Positions 7,766 to 17,398 of a stretch of 64,000 nucleotides of DNA are shown one piece after another. The translations under genes and the position numbers were made by a program. Numbering within the stretch: the stretch's first letter is position 1; every line of letters starts with the position of its first letter. The notes below the pieces were generated by a model. That model worked only from the letters and a program-made list of their open reading frames with translations. It was not told the DNA's origin and did no database searches. Source of the stretch: Promicromonospora sp. MEB111 (GTDB lineage: Bacteria; Actinomycetota; Actinomycetes; Actinomycetales; Cellulomonadaceae); contig NZ_JARVSD010000028.1 in assembly GCF_030209445.1 (NCBI RefSeq), positions 157,933 through 221,932 of the forward strand. Direction: 5' to 3'.

Positions 7766-9211
7766 ATGAACGAGCACGGTGACGTCCTGGACGACCTCCT
7801 CGACCGGACGCGCGCGGCGGGTCGCGTGCCTGCACTGTCCGCGGCCGCCGGCCGCGGGGGAGAGGTGGTCTGGGCCCGGGTGGTCGCGGCCCCCTGGGCG
7901 GGTGGTCCGACGGCGGGTGGTCCGACGGTGGGCCGCCCGACGGCGGGCGGCCCGATCGCCGGTGGTCCGACGCCGGAGCACGCGTTCCGCATCGGGTCGA
8001 TCACCAAGCCGATGGTCGCCGTGGCCGTGCTGCGCCTGGTGTCCGAGGGCGCTGTGGCGCTCGCGGACCCGATCGGCCGGCACCTGCCGGACGCCCCGGC
8101 GCCCGACGCCACGATCCGGCACCTGCTCACGCACACCAGCGGGCTCCAGGCCGAGTTCCCGGGCCCGTGGTGGGAGCGGCACGGCGGGCCGACGTGGGAC
8201 GAGCTGGCCGGGTCCGGCATCGAGCAGCTCTGGGACCCGGGCGAGCGGTACCACTACAGCAACCCCGGGTTCGCCGTGCTGGGCCGCCTGGTCGAGGTGG
8301 TCCGCGGCGGCGCCTGGGACAAGGTGCTCCGCGACGAGCTGTGGGAGCCGCTGGGCATGACCGCCACCGGCCGGGTCCCCGTAGGCCCGTACGTCCACGG
8401 GTACGCCGTGCACCCGGACGCCGACCTGGTGCACCACGAGCCGGTCGCCGACTACCTCGCGGCGGGTCCCGCGGGCGAGGTGTGGTCCACGCCGTCGGAC
8501 CTGGTGCGGTTCGGCATGTGGCTCGTCGGCGGCGAGGCCGACCGCGACGCCGGCGAGGCCGTGCTCCCGCTGGAGCTGCGCCGGCACCTGGCGGTCCCGC
8601 GAGTGGTGGTCGACGACGCCGGACCCGCCGGCGGCCCGTGGGCCACCGCGCACGGCCTCGGGGTGCGCGTGCGCCAGGACGGCACCGTCCGCACGGTCGG
8701 GCACGGCGGCTCGGTGCCGGGGTTCACCGCCGACCTTCGCGCCGACGTCGGCACCGGGGACGTGGTCGCGGTGTGCGGCTCGTCCACGGCCGGGTTCGGC
8801 GACGGGACGGGCCTGCTGGCGGCGTTCCAGGGCGACGGGGCGCCCGCGGCATCGCCGGTGCCCGACGAGCCCCGTACGGCGTCACGGACGGGCTCGAACG
8901 GGATCGCCGGCACCTGGTACTGGGGGCCTGTCCCGTTCGTCGTGCACGTCGACGCCGCGGGGCGCGTCGACCTGCGCTCCGGGCAGAGCGGGGGCCGCGG
9001 CACGCTCTTCGACGTCGTCCGCGGCGAGCTGCGCGGCGTCGAGGGCAGCTACTGGCTGGGCGAGCGGCTCCGGGTGGTCGAGGCGGACGGCGCGCCCGTC
9101 GCACTGGACATCGGCACCTTCCACTTCACGCGGGCTCCGTACGACCCCGGCACCGCCGTGCCCGGCGGCGTCGACGACGCCGGCTGGCACCGCCCTGGAC
9201 CGACCGGGTAG
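7766..9211 (+). CDS. Serine hydrolase, class C beta-lactamase/DD-peptidase fold
   Basis: A 481-residue protein with the penicillin-recognising serine hydrolase motifs: SITK (Ser78, Lys81), YHYSNPG (the YxN-type Tyr) and a late HGG (GHGGSVPGF). Such proteins may be esterases, D-aminopeptidases or beta-lactamase-like hydrolases, and the substrate is unknown. No signal peptide is seen, so it is probably cytoplasmic. ATG 7766 is chosen because it is 6 nt from a -10-like hexamer; in-frame GTG 7730 lacks a ribosome site. Residues 46-70 are five copies of a GGPTA-like pentapeptide just before the catalytic SxxK, unusual for the family. After about residue 370 a C-terminal beta-rich lipocalin-like extension follows (GTWYWGPVPFVVHVD). 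Confidence 0.85.
   Translation: MNEHGDVLDDLLDRTRAAGRVPALSAAAGRGGEVVWARVVAAPWAGGPTAGGPTVGRPTAGGPIAGGPTPEHAFRIGSITKPMVAVAVLRLVSEGAVALADPIGRHLPDAPAPDATIRHLLTHTSGLQAEFPGPWWERHGGPTWDELAGSGIEQLWDPGERYHYSNPGFAVLGRLVEVVRGGAWDKVLRDELWEPLGMTATGRVPVGPYVHGYAVHPDADLVHHEPVADYLAAGPAGEVWSTPSDLVRFGMWLVGGEADRDAGEAVLPLELRRHLAVPRVVVDDAGPAGGPWATAHGLGVRVRQDGTVRTVGHGGSVPGFTADLRADVGTGDVVAVCGSSTAGFGDGTGLLAAFQGDGAPAASPVPDEPRTASRTGSNGIAGTWYWGPVPFVVHVDAAGRVDLRSGQSGGRGTLFDVVRGELRGVEGSYWLGERLRVVEADGAPVALDIGTFHFTRAPYDPGTAVPGGVDDAGWHRPGPTG
7901..7975 (+). repeat. Five 15-bp tandem repeats encoding GGPTA
   Basis: Five units of the GGTGGTCCGACGGCG type encode GGPTA, GGPTV, GRPTA, GGPIA and GGPTP. Unit three differs mainly at codon 2 (CGC) and unit four at codon 4 (ATC). 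The array lies in frame inside the serine hydrolase gene, so changes in copy number would lengthen or shorten a loop without a frameshift. Confidence 0.85.
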
Positions 9212-9342
9212 CCGCTCCCGCGGGTGCGGCACCGGCCGCGCACGGGCACCGGTGGGCGCGGCCGCCGGGGGTGGCGGCGAGGTATTCCCGGTGGAGGCTG
9301 TCCGTCGTGTGGCGAGCCCGACAAACTCCGTCCGGGTGACAC

Positions 9343-9381
9343 GCCGAAGGGGCGCGACACGCCGTCGGCTCAGATTTTTTT
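9343..9381 (+). terminator. Intrinsic terminator with seven-T tract
   Basis: A two-part stem (GCCGA...TCGGC enclosing GGCG-CGACA-CGCC) spans 9343-9369, and seven T residues follow at 9375-9381. This is the most classical intrinsic terminator in the window. It probably ends the serine hydrolase transcript before the nrd operon. Confidence 0.6.
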
Positions 9382-9550
9382 CGGGCTCCGAGAGGCCGCC
9401 GTGGAGCCCGTTCGTGCGGTCCCGGCGGCTCCTCCGACGGCGCCCCGGGAACACGTGCGCGCGGCCTCCCAGGCGGTGTCAGAGGCTCGTGGCAGCATGG
9501 TCCATGAGCGTCACGAGCGTTCCCGGCGTAGTGCCTACCACGTCCCGAAC

Positions 9551-9595
9551 CACTACATGTCGTGACCGAGCGAGTGTCAGACCCTAGGTGTAGTG
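9551..9595. promoter_or_regulatory. Tandem NrdR boxes
   Basis: CACTACATGTCGTG (9551-9564) and, on the opposite strand, CACTACACCTAGGG (complement of 9582-9595) match the NrdR box pattern. Their centres are 31 bp apart, the spacing expected for paired NrdR sites. NrdR is the ATP/dATP-sensing repressor of ribonucleotide reductase genes, and the nrdHIEF operon starts 86 bp downstream. Confidence 0.75.
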
Positions 9596-9680
9596 TTTGG
9601 TGCAGCGGGAGACGCAGACCCGCGAACAAAGCACACCGGCGTAAGTTCACGGGTGTTCTTCGAGGTCAGAGGAGGCGGAC

Positions 9681-9941
9681 ATGAGCGTCACGGTCTACAG
9701 CAAGCCGGCATGCGTCCAGTGCGACGCGACGTACCGGGCACTGGATCGCAAGGGTGTCGAGTACACGGTCGTCGACATCACGCAGGACGCTGAGGCGCTG
9801 GAGATGGTCCGCGGCCTCGGTTACCTCCAGGCACCGGTCGTGGTGGCCGGTGACACCCACTGGTCGGGCTTTCGCCCCGACCAGATCAGCGCGGTCGCCG
9901 CGCTTGCTGTGCTGGACAAGAGCGAAGCCGCTTCGGCCTGA
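9681..9941 (+). CDS. nrdH: NrdH glutaredoxin-like redoxin
   Basis: This 86-residue thioredoxin-fold protein is the electron donor for the class Ib reductase. The active site is CVQC (residues 11-14, in [10 protein letters not shown]). The C-terminal WSGFRPDQI is the NrdH signature that permits reduction by thioredoxin reductase rather than glutathione. GAGGAGG precedes the ATG. It is the first gene of the nrdH-I-E-F cluster and is presumably controlled by the NrdR boxes upstream. Confidence 0.96.
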   Translation: MSVTVYSKPACVQCDATYRALDRKGVEYTVVDITQDAEALEMVRGLGYLQAPVVVAGDTHWSGFRPDQISAVAALAVLDKSEAASA

Positions 9942-9976
9942 GCCGAGCCGCTGCAACGTCGGCAAGGAGGCGTGAC

Positions 9977-10411
9977 GTGGGCTCTCTCGTCTACTTCTCC
10001 AGCGTGTCCGAGAACACGCACAGGTTCGTCGAGAAGCTCGCTCTCGAAGAGCTGGGGATATCCGTGCACCGGATCCCGCTCCGCCCGGCCGACGGCTTCC
10101 TGCGCGTGGACGAGCCCTACGTCCTCATGGCCCCCACCTACGGTGGCGGCAACGAGGGCGGGGCCGTCCCGCGGCAGGTGAGGAAGTTCCTCAACGACGA
10201 ACACAACCGGTCGCTCATCCGCGGCGTCATCGCCGCGGGGAACACCAACTTCGGGGCTGCGTACTGCATCACCGGCGACATCATCTCGGCGAAGTGTGAT
10301 GTCCCGTACCTGTACGCCTTCGAACTTCTGGGAACGGCGCAGGACGTCACGCGCGTCCGCAACGGATTGGGACGATTTTGGCAGCAACAACCACTGAGCC
10401 TCTCAGCCTGA
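9977..10411 (+). CDS. nrdI: NrdI flavodoxin-like activator of ribonucleotide reductase
   Basis: A 144-residue NrdI of typical length. It is a flavodoxin-like FMN protein that supplies the oxidant for assembling the NrdF dimanganese-tyrosyl radical cofactor. Visible signatures are the FMN phosphate loop [27 protein letters not shown] and [11 protein letters not shown]. The GTG start (9977) has AAGGAGG at 9964-9970. Its 3' end overlaps the start of nrdE by 34 bp. Confidence 0.95.
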   Translation: MGSLVYFSSVSENTHRFVEKLALEELGISVHRIPLRPADGFLRVDEPYVLMAPTYGGGNEGGAVPRQVRKFLNDEHNRSLIRGVIAAGNTNFGAAYCITGDIISAKCDVPYLYAFELLGTAQDVTRVRNGLGRFWQQQPLSLSA

Positions 10412-12543
10412 CTGAGATTCCCCTGGAGTCACTCCAGCTGGACTATCACGCGCTCAACGCCATGCTGAACCTGTACGGGCCGGACGGGAAGATCCAGTTC
10501 GAGAAGGACCGCGAGGCGGCCCGTCAGTACTTCCTGCAGCACGTGAACCCGAACACCGTCGACTTCGACACCCTTGAGGCGAAGCTCGAGCACCTTGTCG
10601 AGGCCAAGTACTACGACCCGACCGTGCTGGCCAAGTACTCGGGCTCGTTCGTCAAGGAGCTGTTCCAGCTCGCGTACTCCAAGAAGTTCCGCTTCGAGAC
10701 GTTCCTGGGCGCGTTCAAGTACTACACCTCGTACACGCTCAAGACGTTCGACGGCAAGAAGTACCTGGAGCGCTTCGAGGACCGTGTCGCAATGGTCGCG
10801 CTCGGCCTGGCCGACGGCGACGAGCAGACGGCCCGTGACATCGTCGAGGAGGTCATCTCCGGGCGGTTCCAGCCCGCGACGCCGACCTTCCTCAACGTCG
10901 GCAAGGCGCAGCGCGGCGAGCCCGTGTCCTGCTTCCTGCTGCGCATCGAGGACAACATGGAGTCGATCGCGCGCGGCATCAACTCCGCGCTGCAGCTCTC
11001 CAAGCGTGGCGGCGGCGTGGCCCTGCTCCTGAGCAACATCCGCGAGCACGGCGCACCGATCAAGCACATCGAGAACCAGTCCTCGGGCGTCATCCCCGTG
11101 ATGAAGCTCCTGGAGGACTCCTTCTCCTACGCGAACCAGCTCGGCGCGCGTCAGGGTGCCGGCGCCGTGTACCTGCACGCGCACCACCCCGACATCATGC
11201 GGTTCCTCGACACCAAGCGGGAGAACGCGGACGAGAAGATCCGCATCAAGACCCTCTCCCTCGGCGTCGTCATCCCGGACATCACGTTCGAGCTGGCCAA
11301 GAAGAACGCGGACATGCACCTGTTCAGCCCGTACGACGTCGAGCGCGTCTACGGCAAGCCGTTCGCCGACATCTCCATCTCGGAGAAGTACGACGAGCTC
11401 GTCGCCGACGACCGCATCCGCAAGACCACGATCAGCGCGCGCGACTTCTTCCAGACGCTCGCCGAGCTGCAGTTCGAGTCCGGGTACCCGTACATCATGT
11501 TCGAGGACACGGTGAACAAGGCGAACCCGATCAAGGGCCGCATCACCCACTCGAACCTGTGCTCCGAGATCCTGCAGGTCTCCACCCCGTCGACGTTCAA
11601 CGAGGACCTCTCGTACAACGAGGTCGGGCGCGACATCTCCTGCAACCTGGGCTCGCTGAACATCGCCAAGGCGATGGACTCGCCGGACTTCGGCCGCACC
11701 ATCGACACGGCGATCCGTGCGCTGACCGCGGTCAGCGACCAGACCTCGATCGAGTCCGTCCCGTCGATCAAGCTGGCCAACGAGCGTGGCCACGCGATCG
11801 GCCTGGGCCAGATGAACCTCCACGGTTACCTCGCCCGGGAGCGCATCTACTACGGCTCCGACGAGGGCATCGACTTCACGAACATCTACTTCTACACCGT
11901 GGCCTACCACGCGATCGCGGCGTCGAACCGCCTGTCGATCGAGCGGAAGCAGAAGTTCGGCGGGTTCGAGGACTCCAAGTACGCCACGGGCGAGTACTTC
12001 GACAAGTACGTCGAGCAGGAGTGGAAGCCGGCCACGGAGCGCGTCACGCGCCTGTTTGCCGACGCCGGCGTGGCGATCCCGACGCAGGACGACTGGCGCG
12101 CGCTCAAGGCCTCGGTCATGGAGCACGGCCTGTACAACCAGAACCTGCAGGCCGTGCCGCCCACGGGTTCGATCAGCTACATCAACAACTCGACGTCGTC
12201 GATCCACCCGGTCCCGGCCAAGATCGAGATCCGCAAGGAAGGCAAGCTCGGCCGCGTCTACTACCCGGCGCCGTACATGACGAACGACAACCTGGACTAC
12301 TACCAGGACGCGTACGAGATCGGGTACGAGAAGATCATCGACACGTACGCCGCGGCGACGCAGCACGTGGACCAGGGCCTCTCGCTGACCCTGTTCTTCC
12401 CGGACACGGTGACCACGCGCGACGTCAACAAGGCGCAGATCTACGCGTGGCGCAAGGGCATCAAGACCCTCTACTACATCCGCCTGCGCCAGATGGCACT
12501 GGAGGGTACGGAGGTCGAGAACTGCGTCAGCTGCATGCTGTGA
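10378..12543 (+). CDS. nrdE: Class Ib ribonucleoside-diphosphate reductase, alpha subunit
   Basis: A 721-residue large subunit that reduces ribonucleoside diphosphates to deoxyribonucleotides. The N-terminus ([28 protein letters not shown]) is typical of actinobacterial NrdE. Active-site and shuttle cysteines are visible at [18 protein letters not shown] and the C-terminal CVSC, and the catalytic region holds [13 protein letters not shown] and [11 protein letters not shown]. The full-length ATP-cone is absent, as in class Ib. The best start is TTG at 10378 inside nrdI (34-bp overlap); the first ATG lies 28 codons in, inside conserved sequence. The rare start and overlap suggest translational coupling to nrdI. 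Confidence 0.95.
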   Translation: MAATTTEPLSLTEIPLESLQLDYHALNAMLNLYGPDGKIQFEKDREAARQYFLQHVNPNTVDFDTLEAKLEHLVEAKYYDPTVLAKYSGSFVKELFQLAYSKKFRFETFLGAFKYYTSYTLKTFDGKKYLERFEDRVAMVALGLADGDEQTARDIVEEVISGRFQPATPTFLNVGKAQRGEPVSCFLLRIEDNMESIARGINSALQLSKRGGGVALLLSNIREHGAPIKHIENQSSGVIPVMKLLEDSFSYANQLGARQGAGAVYLHAHHPDIMRFLDTKRENADEKIRIKTLSLGVVIPDITFELAKKNADMHLFSPYDVERVYGKPFADISISEKYDELVADDRIRKTTISARDFFQTLAELQFESGYPYIMFEDTVNKANPIKGRITHSNLCSEILQVSTPSTFNEDLSYNEVGRDISCNLGSLNIAKAMDSPDFGRTIDTAIRALTAVSDQTSIESVPSIKLANERGHAIGLGQMNLHGYLARERIYYGSDEGIDFTNIYFYTVAYHAIAASNRLSIERKQKFGGFEDSKYATGEYFDKYVEQEWKPATERVTRLFADAGVAIPTQDDWRALKASVMEHGLYNQNLQAVPPTGSISYINNSTSSIHPVPAKIEIRKEGKLGRVYYPAPYMTNDNLDYYQDAYEIGYEKIIDTYAAATQHVDQGLSLTLFFPDTVTTRDVNKAQIYAWRKGIKTLYYIRLRQMALEGTEVENCVSCML

Positions 12544-12557
12544 CAGCAGCCCGCTGA

Positions 12558-13592
<1,035 letters not shown>

Positions 13593-13633
13593 CGCCTCGT
13601 CGGAAGGCCGTCGCCCGTGGCGACTGACCAGGG

Positions 13634-13663
13634 CCCGGGACTGCAGCATGCTGCGGTCCCGGG
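13634..13663. terminator. Hairpin between nrdF and the response regulator gene
   Basis: CCCGGGACTGCAGC and GCTGCGGTCCCGGG pair with one wobble around a 2-nt turn. Both flanking genes point toward it, so it can act as a bidirectional terminator. CTTT follows the + strand stem. Confidence 0.65.
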
Positions 13664-13680
13664 ACTTTGGCGTGCGGGGG

Positions 13681-14358
13681 CTACGGCGGCCCGGTGTCCG
13701 CGTTGGCCGCGATGAGCGCCGCCTCGACCCGGTTGCGGGCACCGGTGGTGCGCAGGATCGAGGTGACGTGCACCTTGACCGTGCCCTCGGCGAGGTGGAG
13801 GCGCGCCGCGATCTCCGGGTTCGGCAGTCCCTCGCCGATCAGGGCCAGCACCTCTTGTTCCCGCTGGGTGAGGCGTTCGAACCGCCTCCTGGCCTCCTGC
13901 TGAGCGATGAAGCGCGTGCCCAGTCCGGTCTGCAGCAGACGCCGCGACACGGCGGGCGAGAAGAACGCACCGCCCGACGCCGCGGCGCGCACCGCGAGCA
14001 GCAGCTCTCGGGGGTCGCCCGACTTCAGCACGAACCCGTCGGCGCCCAGCCGGATGGCCTCCGCGATGTACTCGTCCTCGCCGAACGTCGTGACCATGAG
14101 GCACGGGAGGGACCCGGCGGTGCGCCGGATCTCAGCGAGGGTCTCCAGGCCGCTCATCGTGCCCATGCGCACGTCGAGGAGCACGACGCCGGGCCGGTGC
14201 GCATGCACCGCGGCCAGCGCCTCCTCGCCCGAGGAGCCCTGCGCGGCGACCCGGATCCCGTCGTCGGTCTCAAGGATCCCGGCCAGCCCGGCGCGTACGA
14301 GCGGCTCGTCGTCCGCGAGCACGACTCGCAGCGGAGCGGGAGTGCCTGGGCCGCTCAT
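13681..14358 (-). CDS. NarL/LuxR-family response regulator
   Basis: A 225-residue regulator. The receiver domain (residues 10-125) has the acidic pair Asp16/Asp17, the phosphoacceptor Asp62 (VVLLDVRMG) and Lys112 (FVLKSGDP). The C-terminal LuxR helix-turn-helix (LTQREQEVLALIGEGLPNPEIA, then GTVKVHVTSIL) binds DNA. ATG 14358 overlaps the stop of the kinase gene by 4 bp (ATGA), so the pair is co-translated. It is probably phosphorylated by that kinase. The targets are unknown, but an inverted repeat upstream of the kinase gene is a candidate autoregulatory site. Confidence 0.94.
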   Translation of the reverse strand: MSGPGTPAPLRVVLADDEPLVRAGLAGILETDDGIRVAAQGSSGEEALAAVHAHRPGVVLLDVRMGTMSGLETLAEIRRTAGSLPCLMVTTFGEDEYIAEAIRLGADGFVLKSGDPRELLLAVRAAASGGAFFSPAVSRRLLQTGLGTRFIAQQEARRRFERLTQREQEVLALIGEGLPNPEIAARLHLAEGTVKVHVTSILRTTGARNRVEAALIAANADTGPP

Positions 14359-16025
14359 GACGCACCGCCGACCACGAGGTCCGTCGACCTCACGCGGCCG
14401 CCCGTCCAGCAGATCCGGTAGGCGTCGCCGGACGCGTCGGCAAGGAGGTCCGCCGTGACCGCGTAGTGGTCGCACGCCGGGTCGGCGCCGCGGGGTGGAG
14501 CGAGCGTGGCCCCGGGCAGCAGAGGGTCGACGTCGGACCGGGTGTCGCCCACCGCGATGCGGACGAAGTCGGTCGGATCGAGCAGCGCACGCCTGGCCTG
14601 GAGATGGTCCGCGAGCTGGATCGCACCCGCGACCACGACCAGGGCGGCGGCCGGCACGAGCACCGCGGCCAGCAGCAACGCCCCGCCTCGGCGTCGGGCA
14701 CGAGTCAGCCCATCGGTGACGGCGTGCGCGCTCTGCGGCGCCGGCGTCGTGCCCGCGAGGCGAGCGGCCGCGTCCGTGCCTTCAGGACGAAGGACTGCAT
14801 CGCGCACCGACGGGGGATCGGCCGCCGGGCGCAGCTCCGCGCGCAGCACGTAGTCGGAACCGGTCGGCCCGGCCTCGATCGATCCGCCCGCAGCACGGAC
14901 CTGCCGCCCGAGCGACCGCACCCCGGTGCCCCCACCAGCGTGCGTCGGCCGGTCGTGTGCCTGCCCGGCGTTCGAGGCAGGCAACGGGTTGCGCAGCACC
15001 ACCACGAGGCGTTCGGCGTCCTCTCTCAGTTCCACACGGACCGGCTGACCCGGCGCGTGCTTGAGCGCGTTCGTCAGGCCCTCCTGGACCACCCGTGCCG
15101 CGACGGGCCCGAAGGCGGCGAGGCGCTCGGGCCCGGGCGACCCGCCGAGCTCGACGTCCGCCCCGGCACGGCGGGCCTCCTCGACGAGGGCGTGGAGGCC
15201 GACCTCGTCGAGGAGACCTGTCGTGGCCCCCGTGGCAGGTGGGCCGTCGGGCACGCCGGCGCGCAGCGTCTGGACGGACGCACCGAGGCGGGCCACCGCG
15301 TCCGAGACCTGCCGCCGTGCCAGCGCGACGGACTCGCGTGCCGACACGTCCGACGCCTGGCGACGCTCGGACTCCGAGCCGACCGCGGCGTCCGCGCCGG
15401 TGGCGGCGTCGGGCTCTTTGTCCCGACCGCGCTCCAGCTCGAGCTCCAGCCGGCCCAGGTTGAGGGCGACGAGGCTGAGGGCGTGCCCCAGGTCGTCGTG
15501 CAGGCCCTCGGCGAGGTGCAGCCGCTGCCGCGCCAGGTCGGCCTCGGCGCGCAGCCGCCGCGCGTCCTGGTCCCGGACGAGCGCCGTCGCGGCGTCGGCC
15601 TCGGCGGCGCGCCGGGCACGCCAGGCCATTGCCACCGACCAGGGCAGCACACCGGTGACGACACCGCGGGCCGCCGTGACGAGCGCGTCGCGCGGGTCGG
15701 CCCATCCGGCCAGGACGGCGACGGCGCCGGCTGCCGCGGCGAGGGCCATCGCGAGCACACCCCGGCGGGCTCCACGGTCGGCCAGGCCGAGGGGTGCGGC
15801 GACCGCCGCGAGCGGGATCATCCACCAGGGATCGACGCCGGCGAGCACCAGCAGCACGGCGAACGCGGCCGCGAGGAGCAGCCCGACGGCACGGGGAGCG
15901 CCGCCGCGGGACGGGGCGGCCGCTGCGGTGGTCCGAGCGCCGGTCCGGGTTGCGGCCTCACAGATCGGTGCGGAGCGCGCGGTGTCGATGGCGGTGGTGT
16001 CGGTGGACACTGACGGCGGGGTCAC
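14355..16025 (-). CDS. HisKA_3-type sensor histidine kinase with extra C-terminal membrane anchor and outer domain
   Basis: A 556-residue kinase. After a Ser/Thr/Ala-rich N-terminus, several hydrophobic stretches (about residues 46-130) form the sensor membrane region. The phosphoacceptor box is LHDDLGHALSLVALN (His176), and the ATPase domain has LTNALKHAPG (about 307) and GTGVRSLGRQV. Family members normally stop soon after this point. Here the chain continues: a linker, basic TRARRRG, a strong hydrophobic helix (about 428-452) and about 100 residues with GDTRSDVDPLLPGA and two cysteines (ACDHY, YRICW). That tail would lie outside the membrane. GTG 16025 is the longest start and is uncertain. 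It is cotranscribed with the response regulator. Confidence 0.88.
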   Translation of the reverse strand: MTPPSVSTDTTAIDTARSAPICEAATRTGARTTAAAAPSRGGAPRAVGLLLAAAFAVLLVLAGVDPWWMIPLAAVAAPLGLADRGARRGVLAMALAAAAGAVAVLAGWADPRDALVTAARGVVTGVLPWSVAMAWRARRAAEADAATALVRDQDARRLRAEADLARQRLHLAEGLHDDLGHALSLVALNLGRLELELERGRDKEPDAATGADAAVGSESERRQASDVSARESVALARRQVSDAVARLGASVQTLRAGVPDGPPATGATTGLLDEVGLHALVEEARRAGADVELGGSPGPERLAAFGPVAARVVQEGLTNALKHAPGQPVRVELREDAERLVVVLRNPLPASNAGQAHDRPTHAGGGTGVRSLGRQVRAAGGSIEAGPTGSDYVLRAELRPAADPPSVRDAVLRPEGTDAAARLAGTTPAPQSAHAVTDGLTRARRRGGALLLAAVLVPAAALVVVAGAIQLADHLQARRALLDPTDFVRIAVGDTRSDVDPLLPGATLAPPRGADPACDHYAVTADLLADASGDAYRICWTGGRVRSTDLVVGGAS

Positions 16026-16100
16026 CGGACCATCGTCGTCGACACGCCGGGCGCACGCTTCCAGCCTGGGTCTGATCTTCGGGCGGGCGATGTAGGACCA

Positions 16101-16123
16101 GGGTCATAGGCAACTCCTGACCC
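16101..16123. promoter_or_regulatory. Inverted repeat GGGTCA-N11-TGACCC in a divergent promoter region
   Basis: Perfect 6-bp half-sites are separated by 11 bp between the divergent kinase and PAP2 genes. CTGAC-N4-GTCAG overlaps its right half. It could bind the dimeric LuxR-type response regulator encoded next door. The link is inferred from position only. Confidence 0.35.
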
Positions 16124-16153
16124 ACGTCAGATCCGTGCGGCCCCGGCGGTTCC

Positions 16154-16159
16154 TAGCGT
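16154..16159 (+). promoter_or_regulatory. -10-like TAGCGT, 8 nt before the PAP2 start
   Basis: TAGCGT ends 8 nt before ATG 16168 and no Shine-Dalgarno sequence is seen. This suggests a leaderless or nearly leaderless transcript. Confidence 0.35.
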
Positions 16160-16167
16160 TTCTCGGC

Positions 16168-16917
16168 ATGACCACCACACGCCATGCACCGCCAGCGCAT
16201 CGTCCCGCCGGACAGGTCGCCGGCCCCGTGCCTCACGCCGTCCTGCCCGCGGCCCTCAGCGCCCTGCTCGTCCTGTCCGCCGTCGCGCTCCTGGCCTGGC
16301 CCGCCCGCGGCTCCCTCTTCGAGGGCATCGCCGGCGGAACCGCCGCATCGCCCCTGGCCGGCCTCGCGGGTCTGGTCGCGGACAAGGGACTGCTGGCGCT
16401 CGTCGCCGCCACGGCGGGCCTCGTGCTGCTCACCTGGTTCCGCGACCGCCCGCGGTTCTGGCTGCTCGCCGCGGCCGGGCTGGGCACCGTCGCGGCGTAC
16501 GTCACGAGCGAGGTGGTGAAGCTGCTGGTCACGGAGGAACGGCCGTGCCGGGCGGTCGACGTCGCCACCGTGCTCGCGTGTCCGGCCCCGGCGGACTGGT
16601 CCTGGCCGAGCAACCACTCGACCATCGCGGGCGCACTGGCGGTGGCCTGTCTCCTGGCCGCTCCCCGGCTCTGGCCCCTCGTCGTGCCATTGGCACTGGC
16701 CGTGGCGGGCGCCCGTGTCGCCGCGGGCGTCCACTACGTGCACGACGTGGCCTCGGGGCTGGCCCTCGGCGTGCTGGTCACGTGCCTCGTGGGCCTGACC
16801 GTGCACGCCGGGGCGCAGCGACTCACAGGAACTCAGCGGCTCACCGGGGCTCAGCGGGTCACGCGTCGATCGACCGGGCGCCCGTCACCGGCGGCTCGGC
16901 CGACCAGGGGAAGGTGA
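16168..16917 (+). CDS. PAP2-family membrane phosphatase
   Basis: A 249-residue membrane protein with the three lipid-phosphatase motifs in order: KLLVTEERPC (KxxxxxxRP), PSNHSTIAG (PSGH variant with the catalytic His) and RVAAGVHYVHDVASG (SRxxxxxHxxxD type). At least five membrane spans are visible. Family members dephosphorylate undecaprenyl pyrophosphate, phosphatidic acid or related lipids on the outer face; which one is unclear. ATG 16168 is chosen; a GTG at 16135 is an alternative. The tail carries repeated RLTGTQRLTGAQRVT. The 3' end overlaps the convergent phosphoribosyltransferase gene by 59 bp. Confidence 0.88.
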   Translation: MTTTRHAPPAHRPAGQVAGPVPHAVLPAALSALLVLSAVALLAWPARGSLFEGIAGGTAASPLAGLAGLVADKGLLALVAATAGLVLLTWFRDRPRFWLLAAAGLGTVAAYVTSEVVKLLVTEERPCRAVDVATVLACPAPADWSWPSNHSTIAGALAVACLLAAPRLWPLVVPLALAVAGARVAAGVHYVHDVASGLALGVLVTCLVGLTVHAGAQRLTGTQRLTGAQRVTRRSTGRPSPAARPTRGR

Positions 16918-17383
16918 TCCACAGATCGGTGTCCTTCCACGAGTAGTCAGGCTGGATGATCGTGCGCGGCTTCGTGAAGAGAACGGCGGACCGTGCCTCC
17001 GCGCCCTTCTTCTCCAGCATGTCCATGACGAGCGCGAGGGTGCGGCCGGAGTCGGCGACGTCGTCGACCACGAGGACCCTGGCGCCCGGGAGCTCGGACG
17101 TGTCCATGAGGGGAGGCAGCACCCGCGGGTCGTCGAGCGTCTTGCCGATGTCCGTGTAGAACTCGACGTTCAGGGTGCCGACACCCTTGGTGCCGAGCGC
17201 GTAGGCCATGGCACCGCCGGGCACGAGACCGCCCCGGGCGACGGCGATCACGACCTCGGGCACGAACCCGCTGTCCACCACCTTGTGGGCCAGGTCGCGC
17301 ACCGCGACGGGAAAGGTCTCCCACGTGAGAACTTCGCGTTCCACGGGAGCGGGCTCAGTGGCCGGCAGGTCGGTCGAGGTCAT
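16859..17383 (-). CDS. Phosphoribosyltransferase, xanthine/hypoxanthine type
   Basis: A 174-residue type I PRTase. The PRPP-binding signature is VLVVDDVADSGRTLAL (about residues 101-116), and VVIAVARGGLVPGG is the substrate-side loop. It probably salvages a purine base by joining it to PRPP in the cytoplasm. It resembles actinobacterial gpt-like proteins more than classical Hpt, and the base is not certain. TAGGGT ends 6 nt before the ATG on the minus strand without a Shine-Dalgarno, so the mRNA is probably leaderless. The 3' end overlaps the PAP2 gene (convergent). Confidence 0.85.
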   Translation of the reverse strand: MTSTDLPATEPAPVEREVLTWETFPVAVRDLAHKVVDSGFVPEVVIAVARGGLVPGGAMAYALGTKGVGTLNVEFYTDIGKTLDDPRVLPPLMDTSELPGARVLVVDDVADSGRTLALVMDMLEKKGAEARSAVLFTKPRTIIQPDYSWKDTDLWITFPWSAEPPVTGARSIDA

Positions 17384-17389
17384 GGGAAG

Positions 17390-17395
17390 ACCCTA
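17390..17395 (-). promoter_or_regulatory. -10-like TAGGGT, 6 nt before the phosphoribosyltransferase start
   Basis: On the minus strand TAGGGT is followed by CTTCCC and the ATG at 17383. The spacing fits a leaderless mRNA. A hairpin (17399-17435) lies immediately upstream. Confidence 0.45.
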
Positions 17396-17398
17396 CGA

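Larger units (their letters stand above)
9212..9680. other. 469-bp intergenic region before the nrd operon
   Basis: No convincing coding sequence lies here; open frames on both strands are Arg/Pro-rich shadows without recognisable domains. It holds the intrinsic terminator of the serine hydrolase gene (9343-9381) and two NrdR boxes (9551-9595). A GAGGAGG ribosome site lies just before nrdH. Confidence 0.7.

Noticed and set aside
9224..9650. Open frames in the gap before nrdH on both strands
   Set aside because: They have Arg/Pro-rich composition and no ribosome sites, and they span the terminator and the NrdR boxes.
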